Shown: piece by piece, positions 14,787-21,985 of the stretch
Layout: every line of letters begins with the position of its first letter
How positions within the stretch are numbered: the first letter of the stretch is position 1
NCBI GenBank assembly: GCA_020445165.1
Contig: JAGRHE010000022.1
Span: 1-25,368, forward strand
Direction: 5' to 3'
From: Gammaproteobacteria bacterium
GTDB taxonomy: Bacteria; Pseudomonadota; Gammaproteobacteria; Chromatiales; Sedimenticolaceae
Length of the DNA: 25,368 bases
Made by a program: the position numbers and the translations under genes
Notes under the pieces: generated by a model
Told to the model about the DNA's origin: nothing
What the model saw: only the letters and a program-made list of their open reading frames with translations
Databases searched by the model: none

Positions 14787-15440
14787 CTATTTGTCGCGCT
14801 GGGCAATGAATGCCTGCGCCTGCGGAATCCATTCCTCGCGCTCGATGCGCCCCTTGAACTGCAGGTGGTCATTGACCCAGGCAACGTTCTCCGGAGTCCA
14901 CGCGGCAATCTGGTCGAATCGCACAATCCCGAGTCCATTGAGAATTCCGGCGATCTTCGGCCCGATGCCCTTGATCCGCTGCAGGTCGTCCGGTTCACCG
15001 TCGCCGGCGGCGGCCGGCGCAGCCATTGCCGCCAGGGGCGCCGGTTGCGGCTCGGACGCCGGTGGCGCCGGAGCTTCGTCAGCAGGCTCTTCGTCGGGCT
15101 CAGACGCACCCTGGTCGGCGGCCGCCGCCAGTGCATCGCGGCACTGATCCAGCTCTGCCTGCAGCATCGCCAGTCCGGCAGGATCACCCGCCGACGCCTC
15201 CAGCTTCGCCACCCGCTCCAGGCACTGCTGACGGTCAGCCTCGCTCTGTCCGCGCGCGGTCACAGCCGCATCGAGCTCACCGCGCAACTTGCGCGCGTCA
15301 GCCTCCGCATTTTGCAGACGCGTCTGCAATGCCGCCCGGGCGCCATTGCCGGCCAGGCGCGTCAGGTACCAACCGAGAATCAAGCCGAGCAGGCCTGCGA
15401 TCAGCAGAAGGAAGAAGGTTTGGGTGATCAGGTAGGTCAT
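14787..15440 (-). CDS. Membrane-anchored helix-hairpin-helix protein
   Basis: ATG 15440, preceded by GGAGCGGGAA, gives 217 residues. Residues 6-27 form a membrane helix (TQTFFLLLIAGLLGLILGWYL). A coiled coil follows (about residues 35-100, ARAALQTRLQNAEADARKLRGEL and QCLERVAKLEA), then an alanine/proline/acidic linker (EEPADEAPAPPASEPQPAP). The C-terminal domain is a helix-hairpin-helix with the hallmark DDLQRIKGIGPKIAGILNGLGI. It resembles the flap-endonuclease-like H3TH domain attached to large-conductance or respiratory proteins, which binds DNA or protein non-sequence-specifically. The start lies 16 bases after the OmpA-like gene stop on the same strand, so they form one operon. Confidence 0.86.
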   Translation of the reverse strand: MTYLITQTFFLLLIAGLLGLILGWYLTRLAGNGARAALQTRLQNAEADARKLRGELDAAVTARGQSEADRQQCLERVAKLEASAGDPAGLAMLQAELDQCRDALAAAADQGASEPDEEPADEAPAPPASEPQPAPLAAMAAPAAAGDGEPDDLQRIKGIGPKIAGILNGLGIVRFDQIAAWTPENVAWVNDHLQFKGRIEREEWIPQAQAFIAQRDK

Positions 15441-15456
15441 TTCCCGCTCCGCGGTA

Positions 15457-16203
15457 TTACTGTTGGGGCAAGACGTCGAAAGTGATACGTCGATTGGCTG
15501 CACGCCCCTGCGGCGTGGCGTTGCTGGCGATCGGCTGGCTGTCGCCGAATGCGACGATCTGCATGCGTTCGCCGGCGATTCCGGCCAGGTAGAAAAAGCG
15601 CTCGACCGCCTCGGCGCGCGCCTGACTCAGGCGCAGGTTGAACTCGCGGTCGCCACTGGCGTCGGTGTGACCACCGATCACAATGCGCGTGTTCGGACAC
15701 TGGTAGGCCACGGTCGCCAGGTCATTCAGTACCGGGTAGCTTTCCAGCATCGGCGAAGCGCCGTCGGATTCGAAACGAATGCTGCTGACCGATGCGAGCC
15801 GTGCCATGGTGCGCTGGCAGGTGCCGGCATCCATCGGGTTGGTCAGGTTGCCACCCAGGCGCACGATCCGACGCACGTCGAACTGTGCATTCATCGGGTT
15901 GTCCGGGTCGAGCATCGACGCGCGCTGAACCAACTGCCCGACATCGACCGTGCGTACGCCCCACACATCGGCCGCGATCCCGGCGGCATAATCGGGCGAC
16001 ACGGTGCGCGGCAACTCGCCGCTGATACGCAGATCGCGCCCCTCGACCTCGATCTCGACTCCCTTGATCGCCCGCGATGCCAGCGCCTGGGTGACACGTT
16101 CGTGCAGGTCGTCGGCAATCGGCACATGGCGCACGGCCACGGTGATCCAGGTGAGCAGCAACAGGCTGGCCAGGGCGACCAGGATTGCGGTACTTCTCGA
16201 CAC
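15457..16203 (-). CDS. BON-OmpA peptidoglycan-binding envelope protein
   Basis: GTG 16203, with GGGGGAGA just upstream, is the best start; an ATG at 16227 lacks such a site. Residues 4-24 form a membrane anchor or signal (TAILVALASLLLLTWITVAV). A BON-like domain follows (about 50-110: GVEIEVEGRDLRISGELPRTV through VWGVRTVDVGQ), then a linker and a C-terminal OmpA domain with SSIRFESDG, RIVIGGHTDASGDREFNLRLSQARAEAV and MQIVAFGDSQPI. In OmpA domains the Asp of HTDASG and the Arg of LSQAR bind diaminopimelate in peptidoglycan; both are present. It therefore probably ties the membrane to the cell wall. The helix-hairpin-helix gene follows directly. Confidence 0.87.
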   Translation of the reverse strand: MSRSTAILVALASLLLLTWITVAVRHVPIADDLHERVTQALASRAIKGVEIEVEGRDLRISGELPRTVSPDYAAGIAADVWGVRTVDVGQLVQRASMLDPDNPMNAQFDVRRIVRLGGNLTNPMDAGTCQRTMARLASVSSIRFESDGASPMLESYPVLNDLATVAYQCPNTRIVIGGHTDASGDREFNLRLSQARAEAVERFFYLAGIAGERMQIVAFGDSQPIASNATPQGRAANRRITFDVLPQQ

Positions 16204-16540
16204 GACGTCTCCCCCGATTCGACGCAATTGATAGCTGTTGTTGTTGACCGTTCGGGCGGCAATCAGACCATCGACACCCTGCGTCTGCGGCGTTGCCGCG
16301 ACGCTCGCTGGGGCCGGACGGAAACGGGTTCCGGACCGGCTGGTTCACCAGCAGGCGCTAATCTACCCCATTTCGGCACTGAAGTTGCGGCAAAATGTCT
16401 CACGTCGCCGCACCGCCACCAAGCCGGCCAGAATCGCTTACGGCCGTGCCTCACGTAAATCGTTGGCGAAGGATTATTGGATCGGTGCGCGGAAGAAGGA
16501 AGCGAGTAACCGATGCTCGACGGGTTCGGCACGGCAATGA
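16204..16540. other. Intergenic region without a convincing gene
   Basis: This 337-base stretch lies between the OmpA-like gene start and the sbcB stop. Short open frames exist on both strands, but their products are arginine/proline-rich and look like shadow translations. The minus strand should carry the promoter for the OmpA/HhH operon; I could not find a convincing -35/-10 pair there. The motif GCTAATCT at about 16357-16364, similar to the -10-like elements elsewhere in the window, is on the plus strand and has no gene downstream. Confidence 0.55.
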
Positions 16541-17980
16541 TCACAGGCCGAGTTCCTGGGGCCAGTCAATCAGGGCATCGACCACGGCACGCTGCGCGGT
16601 TGTCAACGACATGTCTATCGCCATCCGCGAGAGCAGCCGCCGGTAGTCGTCGAGCACGATCGATCCGCCCATGCCGGGCTCGGTCAGGCGAGCCATGCGG
16701 AACTCCTGCCAGCGCAGGCGCTCGTCATGGCTCAGCGTTTCCGGCCAGTTGCGCGCACGGTAGCGGAACAGCAGTTCCTCCAGCTTGCCTGCCTCGAAAC
16801 CGAACTGCGCACCAGCCAGATCCTGTGGCGTGGATTGGCGCACGCGTTCGCAGCGCTGGCGGTCGGCATCGGACAGGAACCCGCCGTACAGGTCTCGATC
16901 GGGATCGGACTGCGGAGGAAACGCCTCCCCCTCGCCGAACACCGCACGCAGTTTCTGCTCCAACCCCGGCGCATTGCGCAGTACGTCCAGGTGGCGCTGC
17001 TCGGCAGCGGCGTCCATCTGCCAGCGTTCCCGCGCCGCATCGGTCAAGGTACCCATCGGTACCACCACCGGGCTGCGGTTGATATGCACGACCTTGAGCG
17101 GGATACGCTCGGCGCCGTGCGGAAGGTCGGCGCTCGCCGTGTACAGCCGGCTGCGGATTTCGTCCGCCGACAGAGTCAACAGCGGCTCCGGATCGGCGCG
17201 CAGGTCGCACACGATCACGCCGTTGCGGTTGACCGGATGCATCGCCAGCGGCACGACGGCGGCAATGCATCCCAGGCGGGCCGGATAACGCGCCGACACG
17301 TGCAGCACCGGTTGACCCGCGCGCACGTTGAGCTGCCGGGCGAGCTGCTGCTTGTCGCGGTTGCCGAACGCAAACTCGAACAACTTCGGCTGCCGCTCAC
17401 GCACCAGGCGCGCAATCGCAATCGTCGCTTCGACGTCGGCCAGGGCATCATGCGCGCCACTGTGCTCGATGCCATTGGCCGCGGTCAGGTCCTCCAGGCG
17501 GAAGCTGGTGACACCGGGTTCGCGCTGCGGCCATTCGATGCCGTCCGGGCGCAGAGCATGGGTCAGGCGGACCACGTCGATCATGTCCCAGCGCGAATTG
17601 CCGTTCTGCCACTCGCGTGCGTAGGGATCGAAAAAGTTGCGGTAAAGACCGTAACGGGTGACCTCGTCGTCGAAGCGCAGCGAATTGTAGCCGAGCGCGC
17701 AGGTTCCCGGGCGCGCCAGCTCGTCGTGGATGAAGCGGAAGAAGTCCGCCTCGGGTGCGCCTTTTTCACGCGCCAGCTGTGGCGTGATCCCGGTGATCAG
17801 GCAGGCCTCCGGCTGCGGCAAAAAATCGTCAGCCGGGCGCGCATAGACCACCAGCGGCTTGCCGATCGGCTTGAAATCCAGGTCGGTACGCAGGCCGGCA
17901 AACTGGGCCGGACGATCGACCGCTGGTTGTGCGCCCCAGGTCTCGTAGTCATGCCAGTAGAAAGAGCGGGTTTCGCTCAC
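16541..17980 (-). CDS. sbcB: Exodeoxyribonuclease I
   Basis: A 479-residue protein, close to the 475 of E. coli ExoI, starts at GTG 17980, which overlaps the tsaB stop (GTGA). ExoI degrades single-stranded DNA 3' to 5' in recombination and mismatch repair. The DnaQ-type exonuclease motifs are present: DYE in YWHDYETWG (Asp11, Glu13), GYNSLRFDDEVTRYGLYRNFFDPY, and the ExoIII motif GAHDALADVEATIAIARL. The C-terminal SH3-like and helical domains characteristic of ExoI follow (e.g. LKVVHINRSPVVVP, RYRARNWPETL). It is the last gene of the qor-tsaB-sbcB operon. A much longer frame upstream is only the tsaB region read in another frame. Confidence 0.95.
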   Translation of the reverse strand: MSETRSFYWHDYETWGAQPAVDRPAQFAGLRTDLDFKPIGKPLVVYARPADDFLPQPEACLITGITPQLAREKGAPEADFFRFIHDELARPGTCALGYNSLRFDDEVTRYGLYRNFFDPYAREWQNGNSRWDMIDVVRLTHALRPDGIEWPQREPGVTSFRLEDLTAANGIEHSGAHDALADVEATIAIARLVRERQPKLFEFAFGNRDKQQLARQLNVRAGQPVLHVSARYPARLGCIAAVVPLAMHPVNRNGVIVCDLRADPEPLLTLSADEIRSRLYTASADLPHGAERIPLKVVHINRSPVVVPMGTLTDAARERWQMDAAAEQRHLDVLRNAPGLEQKLRAVFGEGEAFPPQSDPDRDLYGGFLSDADRQRCERVRQSTPQDLAGAQFGFEAGKLEELLFRYRARNWPETLSHDERLRWQEFRMARLTEPGMGGSIVLDDYRRLLSRMAIDMSLTTAQRAVVDALIDWPQELGL

Positions 17981-18654
17981 GTCTTGGCCCAGGCAACCTG
18001 GTTGCGCAGGTAGACCGGCAGCGCCTGCTCGGCGGAAACGCCGGCACCTTCGTCGAACAAAGCCGCTGCAAGCGTGGCCACCGCGCCGGCATGCACCATC
18101 GCGTCGGGGTAGACGGCCGTCAGAGGCCGGCAACGGTGTTCGAGCACGTCGGCATGTGCCCGCCAGCCACTGCCGGCGGCGCTCCAGCCATCACCTGCAG
18201 GCGCCGCTACGTCGCTCGCCGGGACGACCACCTCGTCGGACTGCGCGCGCATGATGCTGTCCGGGTCGACACGAAAGGCGCCCCAGTAGACCTCGTTCAT
18301 GCGTGCATCGAGCGCGCAGAGCACGCTGTCCGCGCCGTGCCGGATGTGAGCCCCCTGGGCCAGGGCCTGCAGGCTCGACACCGGTACTACCGGCAAGTCG
18401 GCACCGAACGCGACCCCCTGGATCACCGAGCTGGCGATACGCAGGCCAGTGAACGCCCCCGGACCGCGTGCGAATGCCAGTGCGTCGAGCGCACCCAGCG
18501 TCAGCCCGGCGTCGGCCAGCAGCGAATCCATCATCGGCAGGATCAGTTCGCTGTGCCGGCGCGGGGCGAGCTCGAAGCGTTCGTCGATCTCACCATCCAG
18601 CCATAATGCCGCGGAGCAGGCATCTTCGGTCGTATCGATCGCGAGCAGCTTCAT
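17977..18654 (-). CDS. tsaB: tRNA t6A biosynthesis protein TsaB (YeaZ)
   Basis: A 225-residue protein starts at ATG 18654, overlapping the stop of the qor-like gene by 4 bases. TsaB partners TsaD (with TsaE and TsaC) to make threonylcarbamoyladenosine at position 37 of ANN-reading tRNAs; TsaB itself is the non-catalytic ASKHA-fold scaffold. The family signatures are clear: MKLLAIDTTEDACSAAL, RRHSELILPMMDSLL, the strongly conserved FARGPGAFTGLRIASSVIQGVAFG, and VLCALDARMNEVYWG. The length fits the family. It is followed by sbcB with another 4-base overlap, so translation is probably coupled along the operon. Confidence 0.95.
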   Translation of the reverse strand: MKLLAIDTTEDACSAALWLDGEIDERFELAPRRHSELILPMMDSLLADAGLTLGALDALAFARGPGAFTGLRIASSVIQGVAFGADLPVVPVSSLQALAQGAHIRHGADSVLCALDARMNEVYWGAFRVDPDSIMRAQSDEVVVPASDVAAPAGDGWSAAGSGWRAHADVLEHRCRPLTAVYPDAMVHAGAVATLAAALFDEGAGVSAEQALPVYLRNQVAWAKT

Positions 18655-19628
18655 TCGACCAGCAGTACGCTCGAACCGGTCGTGTTGCGCGCTTCGAGGT
18701 CACGGTGCGCCTGCGCGGTGTCCGCCAGCGCATAGGACTGGTTGATCTGGATATGCAGCTTGCCATCGGCAATCGCATCGAACAGCCGGTTGGCGCCCTC
18801 TTCCAGCAGCGCACGCGTGGCGATGTGCGTGGCCAGGGTCGGCCGGGTCACGTACAGCGATCCTTTCGGTGCCAGGATCGCCGGACTGAACGGCTCGACC
18901 TTGCCCGAGGCATTGCCATAGCTCACCAGCACGCCGAACGGGCGCAGCGAATCCAGCGAGTCCATGAAGGTTGCCCGACCGACCGAATCATAGGCGACCG
19001 CCACGCCTTCACCGCCAGTCAGCTCGCGCACCCGGACCGGGATGCTTTCCTCGCGGTACAGAATGGTGTGATTGCAGCCATTGTCGCGGGCCAGTTCCGC
19101 CTTCTCTTCCGAACCGACACATCCGATCACGCTCGCCCCGAGGTGTCGCGCCCACTGGCACAACAGGCTGCCGACGCCGCCGGCGGCCGCGTACACCAGG
19201 ATCGTGTCGCCGGCCTTGACCGGGTATGAACGAAACAGCAAGTAGTGCGCGGTCAGCCCTTTGAGCATAACGGCAGCGGCCTGGCGGTCACTGAGCGTTT
19301 CCGGCAGGCGGACCAGGCGGTCCGCCGCGATCAGCCGCGCCTCGGCATAGGCGCCCTGGCACATCGGGTATGCGACGCGGTCGCCCACGATCAGGCTGTC
19401 GACGCCTTCGCCGATCGCATCGACGATACCGGCCGCCTCCATGCCGAGTATCGCCGGCAATGCGCCTGGCGGATAAAGCCCCTCGCGCTGGTAAACGTCG
19501 ATGTAGTTGAGTCCACAAACCGTCTGCCGCAGGCGCACCTCGCCGGGCCCCGGCTGACCGACGTCGACTGTCTCCCAACGCAAAACTTCGGGGCCACCGT
19601 GTTGATGAATGCGGATTGCGTGTGTCAT
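18651..19628 (-). CDS. qor: Zinc-free quinone oxidoreductase (MDR family)
   Basis: ATG 19628 (MTHAIRIHQHGGPEVLRW), after a GGGGGATC site, gives 325 residues. An upstream in-frame ATG at 19787 would add 53 implausible residues. The GroES-like N-domain has GPGEVRLRQTVCGLNYIDVYQREGLYP, and the Rossmann part has the NADPH motif YAAAGGVGSLLCQWAR followed by GCVGSEEKAELARDNG. The structural and catalytic zinc cysteines of alcohol dehydrogenases are absent, as in NADPH:quinone oxidoreductase. It probably reduces quinones or similar electrophiles with NADPH. It is the first gene of the operon with tsaB and sbcB and is divergent from sor across 192 bases. Confidence 0.92.
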   Translation of the reverse strand: MTHAIRIHQHGGPEVLRWETVDVGQPGPGEVRLRQTVCGLNYIDVYQREGLYPPGALPAILGMEAAGIVDAIGEGVDSLIVGDRVAYPMCQGAYAEARLIAADRLVRLPETLSDRQAAAVMLKGLTAHYLLFRSYPVKAGDTILVYAAAGGVGSLLCQWARHLGASVIGCVGSEEKAELARDNGCNHTILYREESIPVRVRELTGGEGVAVAYDSVGRATFMDSLDSLRPFGVLVSYGNASGKVEPFSPAILAPKGSLYVTRPTLATHIATRALLEEGANRLFDAIADGKLHIQINQSYALADTAQAHRDLEARNTTGSSVLLVE

Positions 19629-19820
19629 GACTGATCCCCCCAGGTTGGCGGGATTCTCGACGCCACGGCCCGGCGTTACAAGTTCAGTTGCATCGCGACC
19701 CCACAAAAGCCACGGGCATTCTCTGGCAGAATCCGGCACCCTTGCATCAGCCCTGTGTGCCACTGGTGGCCTGCCGGGCGCTGACAACCAAGTCCTGCCG
19801 AACCGAGGAGCAATCTGACG

Positions 19821-20762
19821 ATGGACATAAAAGCCCTGTTCGACGCCGAGCCGAAATCGCCGCTGTACGTGGCAATCAACAAGGTGCTGGTGCGCAACGA
19901 TCCCAACCTGCTGCGCATGATGAAAGAGGCCAGCAGCAAGATGTGCCTGACCACGGCCCTGACCCCGGGTTTTCGCGGCTTCGACCTGATGCGCCAGCGC
20001 GGCACCTGCCCGATGGGTATGCGCTGGGCGGCCAGCTCAGACATGTCGGCCGAGCTGTCGCATATCTGGATCGACCAGTTCACCTACTGGGACACGATCG
20101 ATGCCCATGAAAATTTCCACGAGACCTTCGAGGACGTGGTCGTCGACTCTTGCGCCAAGTGTGGCAGCATGCTGCTGGACGGGCCGGAAGAACCTGTCTA
20201 TCGCATCGTCACCAGCGACCTGCCAAAACTGATCTCGAAGAACCAGATGATGAAGCTGGGCTTCGGCAACAACGGCAACACTGATGGCTACGCCATGGAC
20301 TCGGGCGAGACCGTCACGGTGATGGCCACGCACCACGTCAAACCGGGCAAGGAGGCCGAGTTCGAAGAGGGTGAAATCCAGACCATGGAAATGCTCAAGG
20401 AAACCGCCGGCGTGATCGGCTACCAGATCCTCAAGCGGGTCGGCCTGTCCACGCTGGGCAGCGGCCATGCCACGGTCGAGTCACTGATGGAGGATCTCAA
20501 GGACAGCTCGGGCAGCAAGCTCAAGCGCACCGCCGAGGTGTGGGAGGGTTATACCGTCCCGGCCGAATACCTGACCATGGTCGAGTTCGAGGATCTGCGC
20601 TCCGCCCAGGGCGGGATGCCGCACGTCAACGTCAAGCCGGAGATCCTGTTCGTGCACGGCATGAAAGTGCTCAACAACTGCCTGACGATACCGACCGTAC
20701 GCATTTCGGAGAGCATGTTCCGCGAACATACCTACCGCGAAGTGCTGCAGGGCAAGAAGTAA
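19821..20762 (+). CDS. sor: Sulfur oxygenase reductase (SOR)
   Basis: A 313-residue protein starts at ATG 19821 after GAGGAG. SOR is a cytoplasmic enzyme that disproportionates elemental sulfur with O2 to sulfite, thiosulfate and sulfide without cofactors, using a mononuclear non-heme iron inside a large hollow oligomer. The iron ligands are visible as HENFH (His96 and His100) and the glutamate of GPEEP (Glu124), matching the archaeal HxxxH...E triad. The three cysteines of the active pocket are also in place: Cys42 (SKMCLTT), Cys111 and Cys114 (SCAKC). Other matching stretches are YVAINKVLVRNDP, FTYWDTIDAHENFH and VKPGKEAEFEEG. Length is that of known SORs (about 308-318). It is monocistronic, with a divergent qor and a convergent dgc. 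Confidence 0.95.
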   Translation: MDIKALFDAEPKSPLYVAINKVLVRNDPNLLRMMKEASSKMCLTTALTPGFRGFDLMRQRGTCPMGMRWAASSDMSAELSHIWIDQFTYWDTIDAHENFHETFEDVVVDSCAKCGSMLLDGPEEPVYRIVTSDLPKLISKNQMMKLGFGNNGNTDGYAMDSGETVTVMATHHVKPGKEAEFEEGEIQTMEMLKETAGVIGYQILKRVGLSTLGSGHATVESLMEDLKDSSGSKLKRTAEVWEGYTVPAEYLTMVEFEDLRSAQGGMPHVNVKPEILFVHGMKVLNNCLTIPTVRISESMFREHTYREVLQGKK

Positions 20763-20814
20763 GTCAGGCGTGGCGCGGGCGGCATGGTTTGCCGTCCGTG
20801 GCACGTCCTTAGGC

Positions 20815-21798
20815 TCAGAACAACTGGACGACACCCGCGGTGTCGTGATCGCTCTGTGCCACCTCCGCGTAATTGATAACCCGGTTGCGGCCGCTGTCCT
20901 TGGCAAAGTACAGCGCCCGGTCGGCACGGTCGACCAGCGTGGTCGGCAGCGTGTTGTCTTCGGCAACGACGAAGCCAATGCTGACCGTCACTTTTCCCAC
21001 CCCAGGGAAATCGTAGTCTTCGATCACGTTGCGAAACCGTTCCAGGACCTTGGCCGTATTTGTTGCGTCGGCATTGGCCAGCAGCACGACGAACTCCTCA
21101 CCACCGAAGCGAAACAGGTCATCTGTATAGCGAAAAGACCTTTCCATCAGGCGCGCAAAATGAATCAGTACCTCGTCGCCGTACAGGTGGCCGAAGGTGT
21201 CATTGACACGCTTGAAATGATCGATGTCCAGCACGGCCAATGCCAGTGGCTGGCCGCTGGCCTTGCGCCGCTCGCTGGCGAGCTCGAACAAGGTGGCGAA
21301 GGTCTGCCGGTTGAGCAGACCGGTCAGGGCGTCACGCTCGCGACTATCCATCAGCTTGATCAGGTTGCCGTAGATCTCGACCACCTGCATCAGCTTGATG
21401 CGCATGAAGGGATCTATCGGCACACCCTCCATGATGACCAGCCGCAACGGCCCCATGTCGGCGGCGAGCGGCACCATCATGCGCCCGACACCGGCATCCT
21501 CACGATCCTCGGCCACCGGTTGCAGGCTGCGCAGGACCTCGTTCAGATCCTCCTGTGTCTCGCGATGATTGACACGCTGACCGCTTTCGTCGAAGCGTCG
21601 TATGCTAACGCTCGGCGCAACAGCCGTGGTGGGATGCATTTCCATCTTGCGATGGCCGTAGACCTCGGTCACGGAGACCTCGATACCGGGACTCATGGCG
21701 CGCAAGGTGTCGATCAGCACCCGCGTCAACGAGATGCCGTCCTGCTCCCTGCTCAGCCCGGCAATCGCGCTGAGTTGCTCGAATCCGTCTTGACTCAT
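20815..21798 (-). CDS. GGDEF diguanylate cyclase with N-terminal sensory region
   Basis: ATG 21798, preceded by GAGGTGG, gives 327 residues. Residues 1-150 are a GAF-like or other sensory region without membrane helices (ISLTRVLIDTLRAMSPGIEVSVTEVYGHRK). The GGDEF domain begins at RERDALTGLLNRQTF; the active-site loop is intact as GGEEF (232-236). An RxxD inhibitory site (Arg223-Asp226, RYTD) lies five residues before it, so feedback inhibition by c-di-GMP is expected. The metal-binding D-x-D (LDIDHFKRVND) is also intact, so it should be an active cytoplasmic cyclase. It is divergent from the BicA-like gene and convergent with sor, and has a TATAAT element at 21893-21898. Confidence 0.94.
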   Translation of the reverse strand: MSQDGFEQLSAIAGLSREQDGISLTRVLIDTLRAMSPGIEVSVTEVYGHRKMEMHPTTAVAPSVSIRRFDESGQRVNHRETQEDLNEVLRSLQPVAEDREDAGVGRMMVPLAADMGPLRLVIMEGVPIDPFMRIKLMQVVEIYGNLIKLMDSRERDALTGLLNRQTFATLFELASERRKASGQPLALAVLDIDHFKRVNDTFGHLYGDEVLIHFARLMERSFRYTDDLFRFGGEEFVVLLANADATNTAKVLERFRNVIEDYDFPGVGKVTVSIGFVVAEDNTLPTTLVDRADRALYFAKDSGRNRVINYAEVAQSDHDTAGVVQLF

Positions 21799-21868
21799 CA
21801 ATCCACCTCGATCGCTTATCGGCACCCAGTCACCTCGCTTGAATCCGGCAGACTCGGTGCGGTCCCTC

Positions 21869-21898
21869 GATGGATTGATCAATTCATCAGTTATTATA
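21869..21898 (-). promoter_or_regulatory. Candidate operator and -10 element for the diguanylate cyclase
   Basis: A 20-base inverted repeat (21869-21888) reads GATGG-ATTGATCAAT-TCATC on the plus strand: nine of ten base pairs are symmetric, with a perfect 10-base core ATTGATCAAT. Just beyond it on the minus strand is a perfect -10 TATAAT (21898-21893), with no good -35. The palindrome would sit at the transcription start of the diguanylate cyclase, the position of a repressor site. Pattern evidence only. Confidence 0.45.
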
Positions 21899-21985
21899 GA
21901 TGGTTGGAATCGAAACTATCACCTTTTAATCAATCTCACGTCGTCTTATAACAGGCTGGGCGTAAAATCGGGGCACCCATACCGA

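Noticed and set aside
15463..16458. Plus-strand frame (331 residues) across the OmpA gene and the following gap
   Set aside because: It lacks domain patterns and overlaps a clear BON/OmpA gene.
16263..16544. Small gene in the 16204-16540 gap
   Set aside because: The product is basic and proline-rich without structure, lacks a ribosome-binding site, and spans into the sbcB 3' end.
16727..18013. Long plus-strand frame (428 residues) opposite sbcB
   Set aside because: ExoI motifs are complete on the minus strand; the plus frame is a shadow of high GC third positions.
19724..19737. Sigma54-like promoter upstream of sor (TGG...GC)
   Set aside because: The GG to GC spacing is 9 rather than the required 10 bases, and no enhancer-binding protein gene is nearby.
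20770..21951. Long plus-strand frame (393 residues) opposite the GGDEF gene
   Set aside because: The minus strand encodes an intact GGDEF domain with a good ribosome-binding site; the plus frame has no recognisable motif.
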